A stretch of DNA of 64,000 nucleotides from an uncultured Sphingobium sp. (GCA_946885845.1 CAMPHJ010000001.1:240019-304018); one strand, 5' to 3'. Numbered from the stretch's first letter, positions 17,130 to 26,913 are shown. Translations and numbers: made by a program. Notes: a model not told the origin generated them from the sequence alone.

Positions 17130-17786
17130 CTATCCATTTGGGGCATCCCCCTTTGCCTCGCCCAGATGCTCGAAATAGATGGCGGCCATGGCAGTGCGGT
17201 TCGTGATGCGCAGCTTTTGAAAGATGTTGTGCAGGTGGATCTTCACCGTACCTTCGCTGGCGCCCAGTTCCCGCGCGATGTCCTTGTTGGAAAGGCCACG
17301 GCATGCCTGGCTGGCAATTTCGCGCTCACGCGGTGTGAGCGCGTCGAAGTTGGAGGACGCCATATCCTCATCCCACGACGGGTCGGCCTTATGGGCTATC
17401 TCGCTGGGCAGCCAGCGCCGACCCGCCGCCACGGCGCGGAGGCAGTCGACCAGCGTGTCTGGCGCCGCTTCCTTCAGGACGATGCCCCATATGCCATTGG
17501 CAATGGCTTCGGACAGTTGCGCTGGAGTGATCAGCGACGTCAGAAACACCGGGCGAACGGGCAAGTTCGCCGCCCGAAGCCGTCGCAGCACCGCAAGACC
17601 GCTGACATCGGGCAAATTGATGTCGAGAATGGCGATGTCGGGCCGCAACCGGTCGATCATGGCAAAGGCGCTCGCGCCTTCGGTCGTGCTGCCAACGACC
17701 TGAAAATCGGGTTCCATGGCCACCAGATCGGCCAGGCCGCGAAGGACGACCGGGTGATCGTCCAGCAGGAAGACCGACCGGGTCAT
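17130..17786 (-). CDS. NarL/FixJ-type LuxR-family response regulator
   Basis: A 218-residue regulator with a canonical receiver (acidic pair Asp9-Asp10, phosphorylation site Asp55, Thr83, Lys105) and a C-terminal LuxR-type helix-turn-helix (LTPREREIASQACRGLSNKDIA, then GASEGTVKIHLHNIFQKL). It starts inside the last codons of the histidine kinase gene (ATGA overlap), so it is the cognate partner. No binding site or target gene can be assigned from sequence. It lies upstream of the seven-gene operon on the same strand, about 100 bases from the aminotransferase start, and could regulate it. Confidence 0.92.
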   Translation of the reverse strand: MTRSVFLLDDHPVVLRGLADLVAMEPDFQVVGSTTEGASAFAMIDRLRPDIAILDINLPDVSGLAVLRRLRAANLPVRPVFLTSLITPAQLSEAIANGIWGIVLKEAAPDTLVDCLRAVAAGRRWLPSEIAHKADPSWDEDMASSNFDALTPREREIASQACRGLSNKDIARELGASEGTVKIHLHNIFQKLRITNRTAMAAIYFEHLGEAKGDAPNG

Positions 17787-19447
17787 GGCAAGGGCACCTC
17801 AATCTTCATGGCAAGCCCCGGCGCATAGCGGGTAATCCCAAGGCGTCCTCCCATATCATGCACGCGCGCCCGGAGCGACCGCGGCCATGTCGGCTCCTCT
17901 CCAATGGGCGGGGACATGCCGCATCCATTGTCTGCAATGGTGATGCACAATCCCTTTTCCTGTTGTTTCAGCTCCACCGCCAATCGTGTCGCCCCGCCGT
18001 GGCGAACGGCGTTGGCAGTAGCTTCACTCAACAACTGCGCCAGTTCCCGGTGGAAGCCGCCGGGGGCCTCCATGTCGGGGGGGTGCACCGACAGCGCGAT
18101 ATCGCAACCCCACTGGCCGGACAATTCATCCGCTTTTTCAGCTAGCGAGAAGGACAGGTCGCGCACGGGCATGGATTCCAGCGTGCGGCTGTTCTCCACG
18201 AACAAGCGGATGCGGCGCTGCTGTTCGGCCATGATGTGGCTGACGCCGTTCAGCGGTTCCCACGCGTCTTCCGGCATGGCGGCCCGCGCGGCTTTCAGTT
18301 TCAGCGAGGCCGCGGTGAGTTCCTGCAGGACGCTGTCGTGCAGGTCGCGCGCAAGGCGCACCCGTTCCTGATCGCGCGCATTGTCGGCGATGGCATGGAT
18401 CAGGGCCAGGCGCTCCAGTTCATGACCGATCCTGAGTGCGGTAATCTGGGTCAGATGCTGCGCATCCTCATGACGGTTGCTGGCATCGACCACGTAGAAG
18501 CGCCCGATCGCGGTCGCGCCCATGAAAGGCGCGGAACGTACCATCGCAGAATCGACGATCAGGTCAGGCCACCCAAGGGAAGCGCCGATCGCCTGTAATT
18601 GGGCCGTCGCCTTTTTCCGGGACAGCGCGCCTTGAGAAAGGCAGGCGGCATGGGCGCGCCAGAATAACGGGTCATCGACCGCGCTATAGCGTAGTCCGTC
18701 TGGCCCCCACAGCGCCACGGAACCGTTGCCCCCCTTCTTGCTCTGCCAGATCAGGACCAGCTTCTCTGCACGCAACAGGCCGGACGCGTGACCCAGCAAA
18801 TCCGTCAGCCAAATCTGCGCGTCGGTCGTGGCAGGAGCGAAGGACCAGCTGGCGAGTTGCGCAAAACGTCGGCTGTTGCTGGCCCGGCAGGCGCCGAAAT
18901 AACCCAGCATCGCTGCCGCCACCAGGAAATAGGCGGACCGCATGATGAACAGGTTGAGTTCGGAATCTCCGTCCCAAAGATCCTTCCACCCGATGGCGAA
19001 CAAAAGCGCTTCCATGGCCAGCGCCCCGATCACCGCCCCCAATATTCCCCAGCGCAGGGTCGCTGCCAGCAGGATGAATGGAAGAAACGGGAAAAAGGGG
19101 CTGTTCAATTCATCGGTAAGATAGACCAGCGCCGCCAGGGCAAGCGCATCGACGGCATGGAAAATCAGGTGGAGGCCGCTGCCCAGTGGCCAGGACGGCG
19201 GCGCCACCACCAGCAGCAGCGAAAATGCCAGATAGGTCGCGAGCAGATAGTGCGCTTCATTCAGGAACCCGGCGGGCCGTGTGGGGTCCAGATAGATGGC
19301 GAGAGCGGCAAAGAGCACCGCCACCAGCCTGCCGGTGGAAATGAGCCTGTCTGGCGAAGGATTGATCCGCCATCTTTCCCGCAAAGAACGCCATAATCCG
19401 ACCGGCGGGTGGATCGGTGCGAACCCGGATAGTTTGCGCGTTGCCAT
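17783..19447 (-). CDS. sensor histidine kinase, HisKA_3 / NarX-like type
   Basis: A 554-residue kinase. About six membrane helices occupy residues 35-195, then comes a GAF-like cytoplasmic sensing region, and then the HisKA_3 dimerisation helix with His370 in RLARDLHDSVLQEL. The ATPase domain has an N-box LLSEATANAVRHG and a G-box IADNGCGM. The domain order matches kinases that phosphorylate NarL-type regulators, and the response regulator gene overlaps its stop. The membrane part has little periplasmic sequence, so the signal is probably sensed in the membrane or cytoplasm. The ligand is unknown. Confidence 0.9.
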   Translation of the reverse strand: MATRKLSGFAPIHPPVGLWRSLRERWRINPSPDRLISTGRLVAVLFAALAIYLDPTRPAGFLNEAHYLLATYLAFSLLLVVAPPSWPLGSGLHLIFHAVDALALAALVYLTDELNSPFFPFLPFILLAATLRWGILGAVIGALAMEALLFAIGWKDLWDGDSELNLFIMRSAYFLVAAAMLGYFGACRASNSRRFAQLASWSFAPATTDAQIWLTDLLGHASGLLRAEKLVLIWQSKKGGNGSVALWGPDGLRYSAVDDPLFWRAHAACLSQGALSRKKATAQLQAIGASLGWPDLIVDSAMVRSAPFMGATAIGRFYVVDASNRHEDAQHLTQITALRIGHELERLALIHAIADNARDQERVRLARDLHDSVLQELTAASLKLKAARAAMPEDAWEPLNGVSHIMAEQQRRIRLFVENSRTLESMPVRDLSFSLAEKADELSGQWGCDIALSVHPPDMEAPGGFHRELAQLLSEATANAVRHGGATRLAVELKQQEKGLCITIADNGCGMSPPIGEEPTWPRSLRARVHDMGGRLGITRYAPGLAMKIEVPLP

Positions 19448-19583
19448 ATCTGCGCGGCAATCTGTCAGTAAGCCCGCCGTTACACAAATGCGATTGTGGA
19501 TGACTTACCATGGTTGGCAGCTAGCGGGTGCAAGGCCAAAGATTTTGGCGAACCCAAAAAATCAGGGGGCCACGCCCTGGATT

Positions 19584-21665
19584 TCAGCGCAACATCTCCG
19601 AAATCTTGGCTGAGAGCTGCTGGATCTGAAACGGTTTGGTGATCATTTGCATGTTTGTGCCCAGAAAGCCCGCGCGGATCGCGGCATTTTCGGCATATCC
19701 AGTGACAAACAGGATCGGCAAATGGGGTAAATGTTCCCGCGCCACTTCGGCGAGCTGACGGCCGCTCATTCCGGGCAGGCCAACGTCAGTGACCATCAGA
19801 TCAAACTTGCGGCCGCTGTTCAGAAGGCGGATCGCCGACTGCGCCTCCGCTGCCTCCACTGCTTTATAGCCAAGCTCATTCAGAACCTCGCGAACCAACA
19901 GGCGCACAGATGGGTCGTCTTCCACCAACAATACGGTTTCGCCATCGCCGTGATGGATCGCCTCTGGCGCGTCGGCCTCATGGGCAAGTTGGTTTTCAGC
20001 CGCCGGGACAAACAATTTCACCGATGTGCCCTCACCCGGCGTGGAATGGATGCGGACCTGACCCTCGGACTGCTTGGCAAAGCCGTAGACCATCGAAAGG
20101 CCCAGCCCCGTTCCCTGCCCCACTGGTTTGGTCGTGAAGAATGGGTCGAAGACCTTTTCCAAAGTCGCCTGTTCCATGCCGACACCGCTGTCGGACACGG
20201 CAATCACGACATATCGACCGGGTGCGATACCCGGATGACTGTTGCAATAGGCGGCATCGAGCGTCGTTGCGCTTGTTTCGACGATCAACGCGCCCCCTTC
20301 GGGCATGGCGTCGCGGGCATTGATCGCGAGATTGAGTATCGCACTTTCTAGCTGGTTGGCGTCCACGACCGCCGGCGGCACATTGTCACCCGGACGGATC
20401 GATACAGAGATCTGCTCACTCATCGTTCGGCGCAGCAAATCTTCAAGCGAGGACACCAGCCTGTTTACATCAGTCGCCCTGCTGTCGAGCGATTGCCGAC
20501 GCGAAAATGCCAGCAAACGCGCGGTCAGTCCCGCTGCCCGCTGCGCCGACGTGCTTGCCGCTTCCATGAACCGGTCGAGATCGTCCAGACGCCCGGACGC
20601 GATCCGCCGCTTCATGATGTCGATGGCGCCCAGCACGCCGGTCAGCATATTGTTGAAGTCATGCGCAATCCCGCCGGTCAACTGGCCAACGGCTTCCATT
20701 TTCTGCGACTGCCGCAGGGCTGCTTCGGCCCGTTCGCGCTCTTCGGCTTCAGCCTCAAGCCTGGCGAGCGCTTCTGTCAGCGCCTCTGTCCGTTCCTCCA
20801 CTTGATGTTCGAGCTTATCGGCAGCTTGCGCGAGTGCAATCTGGCTGCGCTTTTGTTCGTCGATGTCGACGATCACCGAAATCGCGCCCGTGATCCTGTC
20901 CCCGTCCATCAACGGTATGCCACTGACCCGCGTCCAGATCGGCTCACCGACGACCGGGTGGTGGAGGAAATCGACGCCCGCAACCCGTTCCCCGCGCAAG
21001 GATCGTGCAATCACATATCGATCGCGCTGGATAGGACTGCCGTCGGCTTCATAGCCTTCCCACGGGGTCGCCAAGCTGGAATCGCGCGACGGCACCTCGC
21101 CAGTAGGGAGGAAGCGGCGGAACTCAGGATTCGACAGCAAAGTCGAACCGTCGGCATTCACGAACGCCACACCCACTGGAAGCGTATCGAGCAATGTGGT
21201 CAGACGCGCGCGCTGGCTGTCCAGTTCGGCAAGCCGATCACGGATTTCGAACTGCTTCTGACGGGCGCGCATCGACGAAACAATTGCGCTGAGCAGTGAC
21301 TCGCTGCTCAGCGGTCGTTCAAGCAGGACGACACTGATCGCACTTTCCGGCAGGCGTCGGCGGACGGCCTCACTGGACACTCTGCGCCCTGCCTGACGCC
21401 CGGCAAGCAATACAAACGGGACGTCGGACCAGGAAGGCTGCGCTGCCAGCCTGCGGTCCAATGGCCCGAGATCGGTCAACAGAGCTTCTTCGGTAAGGAG
21501 CACCACGCCGACATGTTGGTCGATCCCGTCCGCGACATCATTCAGCGTGGCGCATATTCCGACGTCATAGCCCTGGGATGTCAACAGCCTGGCAACGCTC
21601 GCTGCATCATTGCCATATGGCGCGCTGACCAGGACGCGCCGGCCTTCGGTTGCGGTCCGATGCAC
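19584..21665 (-). CDS. hybrid histidine kinase with degenerate N-terminal receiver, PAS and C-terminal receiver
   Basis: A 693-residue soluble protein. Residues 8-125 look like a receiver fold, but the expected phospho-acceptor strand reads VVLLTEE and lacks the Asp. A PAS domain (about 155-280) and a coiled coil follow. The HisKA domain has His335 in [11 protein letters not shown], and HATPase motifs come next ([23 protein letters not shown]). A normal C-terminal receiver has Asp627 and a Lys in ITKPF. The GTG start directly follows the KaiC-like gene's TAA, with GGAAG upstream. This is the likely signalling partner of the KaiC-like ATPase. Confidence 0.88.
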   Translation of the reverse strand: MHRTATEGRRVLVSAPYGNDAASVARLLTSQGYDVGICATLNDVADGIDQHVGVVLLTEEALLTDLGPLDRRLAAQPSWSDVPFVLLAGRQAGRRVSSEAVRRRLPESAISVVLLERPLSSESLLSAIVSSMRARQKQFEIRDRLAELDSQRARLTTLLDTLPVGVAFVNADGSTLLSNPEFRRFLPTGEVPSRDSSLATPWEGYEADGSPIQRDRYVIARSLRGERVAGVDFLHHPVVGEPIWTRVSGIPLMDGDRITGAISVIVDIDEQKRSQIALAQAADKLEHQVEERTEALTEALARLEAEAEERERAEAALRQSQKMEAVGQLTGGIAHDFNNMLTGVLGAIDIMKRRIASGRLDDLDRFMEAASTSAQRAAGLTARLLAFSRRQSLDSRATDVNRLVSSLEDLLRRTMSEQISVSIRPGDNVPPAVVDANQLESAILNLAINARDAMPEGGALIVETSATTLDAAYCNSHPGIAPGRYVVIAVSDSGVGMEQATLEKVFDPFFTTKPVGQGTGLGLSMVYGFAKQSEGQVRIHSTPGEGTSVKLFVPAAENQLAHEADAPEAIHHGDGETVLLVEDDPSVRLLVREVLNELGYKAVEAAEAQSAIRLLNSGRKFDLMVTDVGLPGMSGRQLAEVAREHLPHLPILFVTGYAENAAIRAGFLGTNMQMITKPFQIQQLSAKISEMLR

Positions 21666-23159
21666 TTAGCCGCGATCTTCCATCAACGGGCCCTTCGCGC
21701 CAACATATTCAGGCGTGCCGGTCAGCACACCCCTGAATTCCGCCAGCGGCGCGCCGACCCGGATGCCCTGCGCGTCGATACGCAGTTCGCGGATCGTATC
21801 CTCATGCTGGCCGCTGCGGTTCTTGACGACCGATATCGCCTTGCGGATGCGCCCTTCGCTTTCGAAAAAGCGCAGGAGGATGACGATATCAGCGATGTAG
21901 GAAACATTGAGACCACCGGTCTGCATGGTTCCGAAGAAACCTGCCTGCGGATTGATGAGCAGCGTCACCACGCCAGCCTGGTTCAGGTAGGAAAGCAGTT
22001 CGTGAAGTTGCAGGATCAGCTGCTGCTCTTGCGGCATCGCGGAAAGATAACCGCTCAGGCTGTCGATCAGCACGACCCGAACGTCATTCTCCTCAATCTC
22101 GGCGCGCACCATCGCTGCAAATTGGCCGGGCGAAATCTCGGCGGGGTCGATCTGGCGGATTGCCAGTGAACCGCAGCTGATCATTCCTTCAAGATCGATC
22201 CCGAACGCCGTCGCGCGCGAAATCAGCGTTCCGATACGTTCGTCAAACTCATATATGACCACTTTTTCGTCACGCCGACATGCAGCCGCCAGATATTGAA
22301 GCGCCAGCGTGGTCTTGCCCGAGCCTGCCGGCCCGGTGATGAGCGTCGATGTCCCCCGCGCCGGCCCGCCGTTCAGCATCGCATCCAGCTCACCTATGCC
22401 ACTTTGGACAGAATCTCCGATAAAGGGGGTGTGATGATTAGCGGCGATCAGCCGTGGGAAGATATCAACGCCGCCCTTGCGGATAATCATGTCGTGATAG
22501 CCAGCGACAAAATCGACGCCACGCATCTTTTGAACCTGCATCCGCCGCCGCGCCGCCCCGAAATCAAGCGTCAGCCGCTCCAGCGTGATCACGCCGTGGC
22601 ACAGGCTGTGCAAGTGATTGTCACGCCCGCCGATCGATCCAGTCATGTCGTCCACAAGCAACACAGTGGTATCGAGACCAGAGAAGAATTGTTTAAGGAA
22701 CAATAGTTGCCGACGATAACGCAACGGATCCTGGGCCAGCAGCCGCATTTCCGAAAGGCTGTCGAAGACGATCCGCTTGGGCTTCACACGCTCGACTTCC
22801 TCGCGGATCAGCTGGATCATGCCCCCAAGTTCCATTTCCCAGCTGTGAAGGATGGATTGGTCACGACTGACGCCAAGCACTTCATCAGCCGAAGCGAGTT
22901 CGAACAGGTCGATGCCTGCGAGCGACCAGCCGTGCGACCTGGCAACGACGTCCAATTCTTCGCTGGTTTCGGATAGAGTGATGTAAAGAACCGGCTCGCC
23001 TTTTTGAACGCCTTCGAGCAGAAATTCGAGCGCCAGGGTCGTCTTGCCCGATCCTGGCATGCCTTCCACCAGAAAAAGCCGATTTGTCGGCAGTCCGCCC
23101 CGAAGCACCAGATCGAGACCGCTATTACCTGTTGAGACACGTATATTCGGGTCGATCAT
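21666..23159 (-). CDS. KaiC-like double-domain ATPase
   Basis: A 497-residue tandem RecA-like ATPase of the KaiC family. Domain I has Walker A GMPGSGKT at 33-40 and domain II has GPAGSGKT at 276-283; each is followed by a Walker B-type strand ending in D (IVFDSLSE and VLIDSLSG). Aligned by eye with cyanobacterial KaiC, the autophosphorylation pair Ser431-Thr432 corresponds to Ser420-Tyr421. No kaiA or kaiB gene is nearby. Non-cyanobacterial KaiC proteins are often encoded beside histidine kinases, as here. A light, redox or timing role is possible but unproven. Confidence 0.92.
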   Translation of the reverse strand: MIDPNIRVSTGNSGLDLVLRGGLPTNRLFLVEGMPGSGKTTLALEFLLEGVQKGEPVLYITLSETSEELDVVARSHGWSLAGIDLFELASADEVLGVSRDQSILHSWEMELGGMIQLIREEVERVKPKRIVFDSLSEMRLLAQDPLRYRRQLLFLKQFFSGLDTTVLLVDDMTGSIGGRDNHLHSLCHGVITLERLTLDFGAARRRMQVQKMRGVDFVAGYHDMIIRKGGVDIFPRLIAANHHTPFIGDSVQSGIGELDAMLNGGPARGTSTLITGPAGSGKTTLALQYLAAACRRDEKVVIYEFDERIGTLISRATAFGIDLEGMISCGSLAIRQIDPAEISPGQFAAMVRAEIEENDVRVVLIDSLSGYLSAMPQEQQLILQLHELLSYLNQAGVVTLLINPQAGFFGTMQTGGLNVSYIADIVILLRFFESEGRIRKAISVVKNRSGQHEDTIRELRIDAQGIRVGAPLAEFRGVLTGTPEYVGAKGPLMEDRG

Positions 23160-23388
23160 CGGCAGGCACCACTTCGCTTCGAAAAATCCGGTCATCAAAC
23201 GCAGCACAGGGCAAAGCGGTTGCACCCGTAACGAACATCCGCCTTGGCCGCGAAGGGACATTGATCATATTTGCGGCCTTCGGAGGCTCTGGCTCCCGCC
23301 TCGGAAAATCTGCCCACATTAACGTAATTTTCAAAAGTCGGCCGCAACATTGGGGCGATCATTCCGCCGTCGTCAAAGAATAGCCATC

Positions 23389-24225
23389 ATGTCCTTCCTC
23401 GCCCCGGCCAGCCTCGGCTCTTTCGCCGACGCCTACCCTTTGTCGCCAACGATGCTGCGGCACAGCCTGATGGGCCAGCCCCTGTTGTCAGTCGAGGCGC
23501 TGGCCAAGGCAGCTACTGAATTGCCGCCCGAATATGTCGAACGCCGGATCGGCAACGCCGCAAAGGGCGGCGAGTTCAAGATGGATGGGTCGGATGACGC
23601 CAATGTCGCAAATGTTATTCGGTCGATCGACACCAGCGGCAACTGGGTCATGCTCCGCTTCGTCGAACAATTGCCCGCCTATCGCGAGTTGCTGGACAGG
23701 TTGATGGACCAGATCGGCCCCGCAATTGCTCCCTCGACCGGTCCCGGCCTGACCGTAAGAGGGTTCATCTTCATTTCTGCACCGGGCACGCTGACCCCGT
23801 TTCATTTCGACTGCGAATATAACATGCTGTTCCAGATCGCGGGCGACAAGCACTTCGCAACCTATCATCCCGGCCCGCCGTGGCTGCCATTCGACCGCCA
23901 TGAGGCCTATTATGGCGCAGGCGGCAATATGCTGCCGTGGAACGACGCATATGAGGCGGAGGCGGACGTCCATCATCTGCAGCCGGGGGACGCGTTGTTC
24001 GTGCCCTATGCGTCGCCGCATTGGGTAAAAGCAGGCGCAGAGCCGTCAATTTCCTTATCTATAACCTGGCAGAGCCAGTGGAGCGAAGCGGTTGGCAATG
24101 CCATGCATGTCAATCCGCTGCTGCGGCGGTGGGGTTTGCCAACCGGAAACATGCCGACATGGCCCAAGGCGCCGAAATGGCGTTCCCTGGGTTGTCGTGT
24201 CGCCCGCAAGGCACGATTGTTGTGA
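23389..24225 (+). CDS. JmjC/cupin_8-like dioxygenase-family protein
   Basis: A 278-residue protein with a double-stranded beta-helix. The probable iron ligands are His139 and Asp141 in PFHFDCEYN and His211 in SPHWVKAG, with KHFATYHPG in between, as in JmjC/cupin_8 2-oxoglutarate-dependent oxygenases. Such proteins hydroxylate proteins, RNA or small molecules; the substrate is not visible. The ATG at 23389 starts the conserved part. The stop overlaps the next gene (GTGA), so it is translationally coupled to the FemAB-like acetyltransferase. It is divergent from the kaiC-like gene across 229 bases. Confidence 0.8.
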   Translation: MSFLAPASLGSFADAYPLSPTMLRHSLMGQPLLSVEALAKAATELPPEYVERRIGNAAKGGEFKMDGSDDANVANVIRSIDTSGNWVMLRFVEQLPAYRELLDRLMDQIGPAIAPSTGPGLTVRGFIFISAPGTLTPFHFDCEYNMLFQIAGDKHFATYHPGPPWLPFDRHEAYYGAGGNMLPWNDAYEAEADVHHLQPGDALFVPYASPHWVKAGAEPSISLSITWQSQWSEAVGNAMHVNPLLRRWGLPTGNMPTWPKAPKWRSLGCRVARKARLL

Positions 24226-25406
24226 GCCATCTGCCTCCCGCCAGCGCCTTTGAGGTGGACCGCAGCCATGCATGGCCGGTGGCGGATACGGGCCAGCCGA
24301 CAGTCCGCATGGTGCGTCATGCCGATCTGACCGCTGATGACCGGGCGCGCTGGGCGGCCCTGTCGGCGCATGCCGGGGCTGCCAATGTGTTCGCCCAGGA
24401 CTGGTTTATGGATGCCGCGCTTCGTCATGCTGCTGACGGTCGCGACGCGATGCTGGCCGTTGTCAGCCATCACAGCGGTCCGTGGTTGGGCGTGATGCCC
24501 TTGGTTACCGCATCGCGCTTTGGGCGTTGGCCTGCACGCATCTGGCGTGGGTGGTCGACCACCAGCCAGTTTTTGGGCATGCCGCTGGTGGCGGCGCAAT
24601 CGGCTGACCTGTTCTGGGCAAGCTTGCTGGCGTTTCTCGACCGACAGGCGAGCGGTGAGATATTGCTGCATTTCGGGGCATTCGATGCAGATGATCCGAT
24701 CAGCATCGCGCTGCTGGACCGCTGCAGCCACGAAGGCCGGGCGTTTCACATCATCCACCGCTTCAACCGCCCGGCCTATCGGGTGGGCGATGACGCCGCA
24801 GACCGCAGCGACGCCAAAGTGCGGAGCCGACTTCGCAGCCTGTTGCGGCGGATCGAGCGTGATCATGGTTCGGTCGCGATTACCATATTCGATCCAACCC
24901 AGCCGTGCACATCCTGGATCGACGCCTTTCTGGAAATGGAGGCATCGGGCTGGAAGGGACGCAACGGCAGCGCCCTTGGCAGCGCCCCCGAAACCGAGGC
25001 CCTGTTTCGCACTGTTATCGAGCGCGGCCATGAGAATGGCAGCGCGCGGCTTGCCAGCCTGTCGGTCAATGGCCGGGTGATCGCCATGTCAAGCTGGTTT
25101 GAATCGCCGTCCTGGGGCCATGGTTTCAAAATGACCTTCGACGAAGAATATCGCGCCTATGCCCCCGGCCAGCTATTGATGCGCGAAATTAGTGACCGGA
25201 TCGGACGTCGCGCCGACATGTCGTTCGACACCTGCGTCCCACGCGACGCGAGCAACAGTCACCGGTTGTGGCCCAACAATCGAAGGATTATCGACGGAGC
25301 CGTTGCGATCGGATCCGCGCGGCAACGTTTCCACTTCGACATGTTGATGAAGGCGCGAGCGGGCATGGCGGCGGTCAAAGCCTGCATTGCCAAGGCGCAG
25401 AAATAG
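24222..25406 (+). CDS. FemAB-like GNAT acetyltransferase (BioF2/Acetyltransf_6 type)
   Basis: A 394-residue protein with a double GNAT-like fold. Typical signatures are FAQDWFMDAALRHA near residue 55, RSRLRSLLRRIERDHG, and the C-terminal GHGFKMTFDEEYRAYAPGQLL motif, in which the YAPGQLL segment is characteristic of the Acetyltransf_6 (CelD/BcsL, FemAB-related) family. Members are linked to polysaccharide acylation or aminoacyl transfer. The GTG start at 24222 overlaps the JmjC gene stop and has AAGG upstream. The longer frame from 24021 lies inside the JmjC gene and is rejected. The product is unknown. Confidence 0.78.
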   Translation: MSHLPPASAFEVDRSHAWPVADTGQPTVRMVRHADLTADDRARWAALSAHAGAANVFAQDWFMDAALRHAADGRDAMLAVVSHHSGPWLGVMPLVTASRFGRWPARIWRGWSTTSQFLGMPLVAAQSADLFWASLLAFLDRQASGEILLHFGAFDADDPISIALLDRCSHEGRAFHIIHRFNRPAYRVGDDAADRSDAKVRSRLRSLLRRIERDHGSVAITIFDPTQPCTSWIDAFLEMEASGWKGRNGSALGSAPETEALFRTVIERGHENGSARLASLSVNGRVIAMSSWFESPSWGHGFKMTFDEEYRAYAPGQLLMREISDRIGRRADMSFDTCVPRDASNSHRLWPNNRRIIDGAVAIGSARQRFHFDMLMKARAGMAAVKACIAKAQK

Positions 25407-25493
25407 GTTGGCTTTTAACGGCCGGATTGACGAAGCGGTCAAACCGGCCCGTTGAACGCCACCTCCTGCGGTATTGGGAGTTGGCGGTTACGG

Positions 25494-25570
25494 TGGTGCA
25501 CCCGACGGGATTCGAACCCATGGCCCTCAGATTAGGAATCTGATGCTCTATCCTGCTGAGCTACGGGTGC
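25494..25570 (-). tRNA. tRNA-Arg (anticodon CCT)
   Basis: On the minus strand the 77-base gene folds into a full cloverleaf. The acceptor stem is GCACCCG with CGGGTGC, the D arm contains GCTCAGCAGGATAGAGC, the anticodon arm is TCAGA-TTCCTAA-TCTGA with CCT at the anticodon, and the T loop is TTCGAAT. The 3' CCA is encoded. It decodes AGG. It lies between the acetyltransferase and DUF1178 genes. No integrase or att-like duplication was seen beside it. Confidence 0.97.
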
Positions 25571-25604
25571 CCGCCGACGGCTCTATTGCGCGCGAGCCGC
25601 GTGG

Positions 25605-26081
25605 TCAATTCTTCGCTTCGGGCGGGACGACCGGAAATGGCAAAGCCGCCACGTCCACGCCCTCGGCAATCAGGGCGCGGGCTTCTTCGGGCGCGACTTC
25701 GCCATGGATGCTGGCGCTGTCCTGTTCGCCATAATGAATGGCGCGCGCCTGTTCGGCAAAGCCCCGACCGACCCAGGTCGATCCTTCCAGCACCTTGGCC
25801 TGCGCCTTGGCGAGGTTGACCATCAGTTCCCGCATGCGCGCTTCGTCGCCGGTGACTGCGACCGCGGTCGGCTGATCCTGAGGCTCACGCATTGCGGGTG
25901 CGCGGCTATTGCCCTTGCGCGGGACGGCCGGCGCCATCAACGCCTTTGCCACCTGGGTGTCGCCACATAGCGGGCAGACCAGCAAGCCACGCGCCGTCTG
26001 GTCTTCATAGTCAGCGCTTGATCCGAACCACGCTTCGAACACATGACCTTGAGCGCTGCATTTCAAGTCGAAAACTATCAC
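25605..26081 (-). CDS. DUF1178 family protein
   Basis: A 158-residue protein of the DUF1178 family. It opens MIVFDLKCSAQGHVFEAWFGSS and has a CPLCGD motif that, with the first Cys, may bind zinc. The middle is Ala/Pro-rich, and the C-terminal half, with HYGEQDSASIHGE, is the conserved part of the family. The GTG at 26081 overlaps the nitrilase gene's stop and gives the family's usual start. It is the last gene of the comF-grxC-nitrilase-DUF1178 operon, an arrangement common in alphaproteobacteria. Function is unknown. Confidence 0.9.
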   Translation of the reverse strand: MIVFDLKCSAQGHVFEAWFGSSADYEDQTARGLLVCPLCGDTQVAKALMAPAVPRKGNSRAPAMREPQDQPTAVAVTGDEARMRELMVNLAKAQAKVLEGSTWVGRGFAEQARAIHYGEQDSASIHGEVAPEEARALIAEGVDVAALPFPVVPPEAKN

Positions 26082-26908
26082 GACACTATCACGTCCTGGG
26101 CTATGGTCCGCCGGTTGGCGAGCGCGGGTATTTTCGCGCGGACGTCCTCTACGCGGGCGAAGTCGATGTCGGCAAGGGCCATGCCGGATTCCGCGCCCAT
26201 GTCCAACAAAACGTCCCCCCATGGGTCGACGATCAGACTATGGCCATAGGTTTCCCGCCCGTCGGCATGGCGGCCGGCCTGCGCTGCGGCAATGACGAAG
26301 CAACCCGCCTCGATCGCGCGTGCGCGCAGCAATATGTGCCAGTGCGCTTGCCCCGTCGGCACGGTGAAGGCGGCGGGCATCAGCAGCACGGACGCCCCCG
26401 CATCAGTGAGCGCACGATAAAGATCGGGAAAGCGCATGTCGTAACAGACGGTCATGCCCATACGCGCCCAGGGCGTGTCCACGACTACGGCCCTTTCCCC
26501 TGGGCCATAGACCGACGATTCCCGCCAGCTTTCACCCGTCGCCAGGTCCACATCGAACAGGTGAATCTTGTCATAGCGGGCGCGGATTTCGCCCGCCGCA
26601 TCGATCATGAAGCTGCGATTGGCCCATCGGCCGTCGGCCCGCTCATCCTTGAGCGGCAGAGATCCTATATGCACCCAAATGCCATGTTTGGCCGCTGCTT
26701 CGCAAATCCGGGCCAGCACGGGGTCGTCGGCTTCCGACTTCAGGGTCGCCGCCGCGCGTTGCCGGTCGCGGTCCAGATAGCCCGCCATTTCAGGCGTGAA
26801 GACCATGTCCGCGCCCTCCCCTGCTGCCCGCGCGATCATGTCCGTCATCGCACTGGCATTGACGGCAGGATCGATCCCGCTCGTCATCTGGAATATCGCG
26901 GCGCGCAT
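26078..26908 (-). CDS. carbon-nitrogen hydrolase (nitrilase family, Nit1/deaminated-glutathione-amidase type)
   Basis: A 276-residue cytoplasmic amidase. The catalytic triad is visible as Glu40 (FTPE), Lys114 (YDKIHLFD) and Cys155 (TVCYDMRFP). These motifs fit the Nit1/YbeM branch, whose members repair deaminated glutathione; the exact substrate is inferred. A GTG at 26917 would add three residues and overlap the glutaredoxin stop. The ATG at 26908 gives the family-typical MRAAIFQM and is preferred without strong ribosome-site evidence. The neighbouring glutaredoxin gene is consistent with a glutathione link. Confidence 0.9.
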   Translation of the reverse strand: MRAAIFQMTSGIDPAVNASAMTDMIARAAGEGADMVFTPEMAGYLDRDRQRAAATLKSEADDPVLARICEAAAKHGIWVHIGSLPLKDERADGRWANRSFMIDAAGEIRARYDKIHLFDVDLATGESWRESSVYGPGERAVVVDTPWARMGMTVCYDMRFPDLYRALTDAGASVLLMPAAFTVPTGQAHWHILLRARAIEAGCFVIAAAQAGRHADGRETYGHSLIVDPWGDVLLDMGAESGMALADIDFARVEDVRAKIPALANRRTIAQDVIVS

Positions 26909-26913
26909 GGGAT

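Noticed and set aside
25494..25570. tRNA-Arg(CCU) as an integration site of a genomic island
   Set aside because: No integrase, no duplicated tRNA end and no change in base composition were seen on either side.
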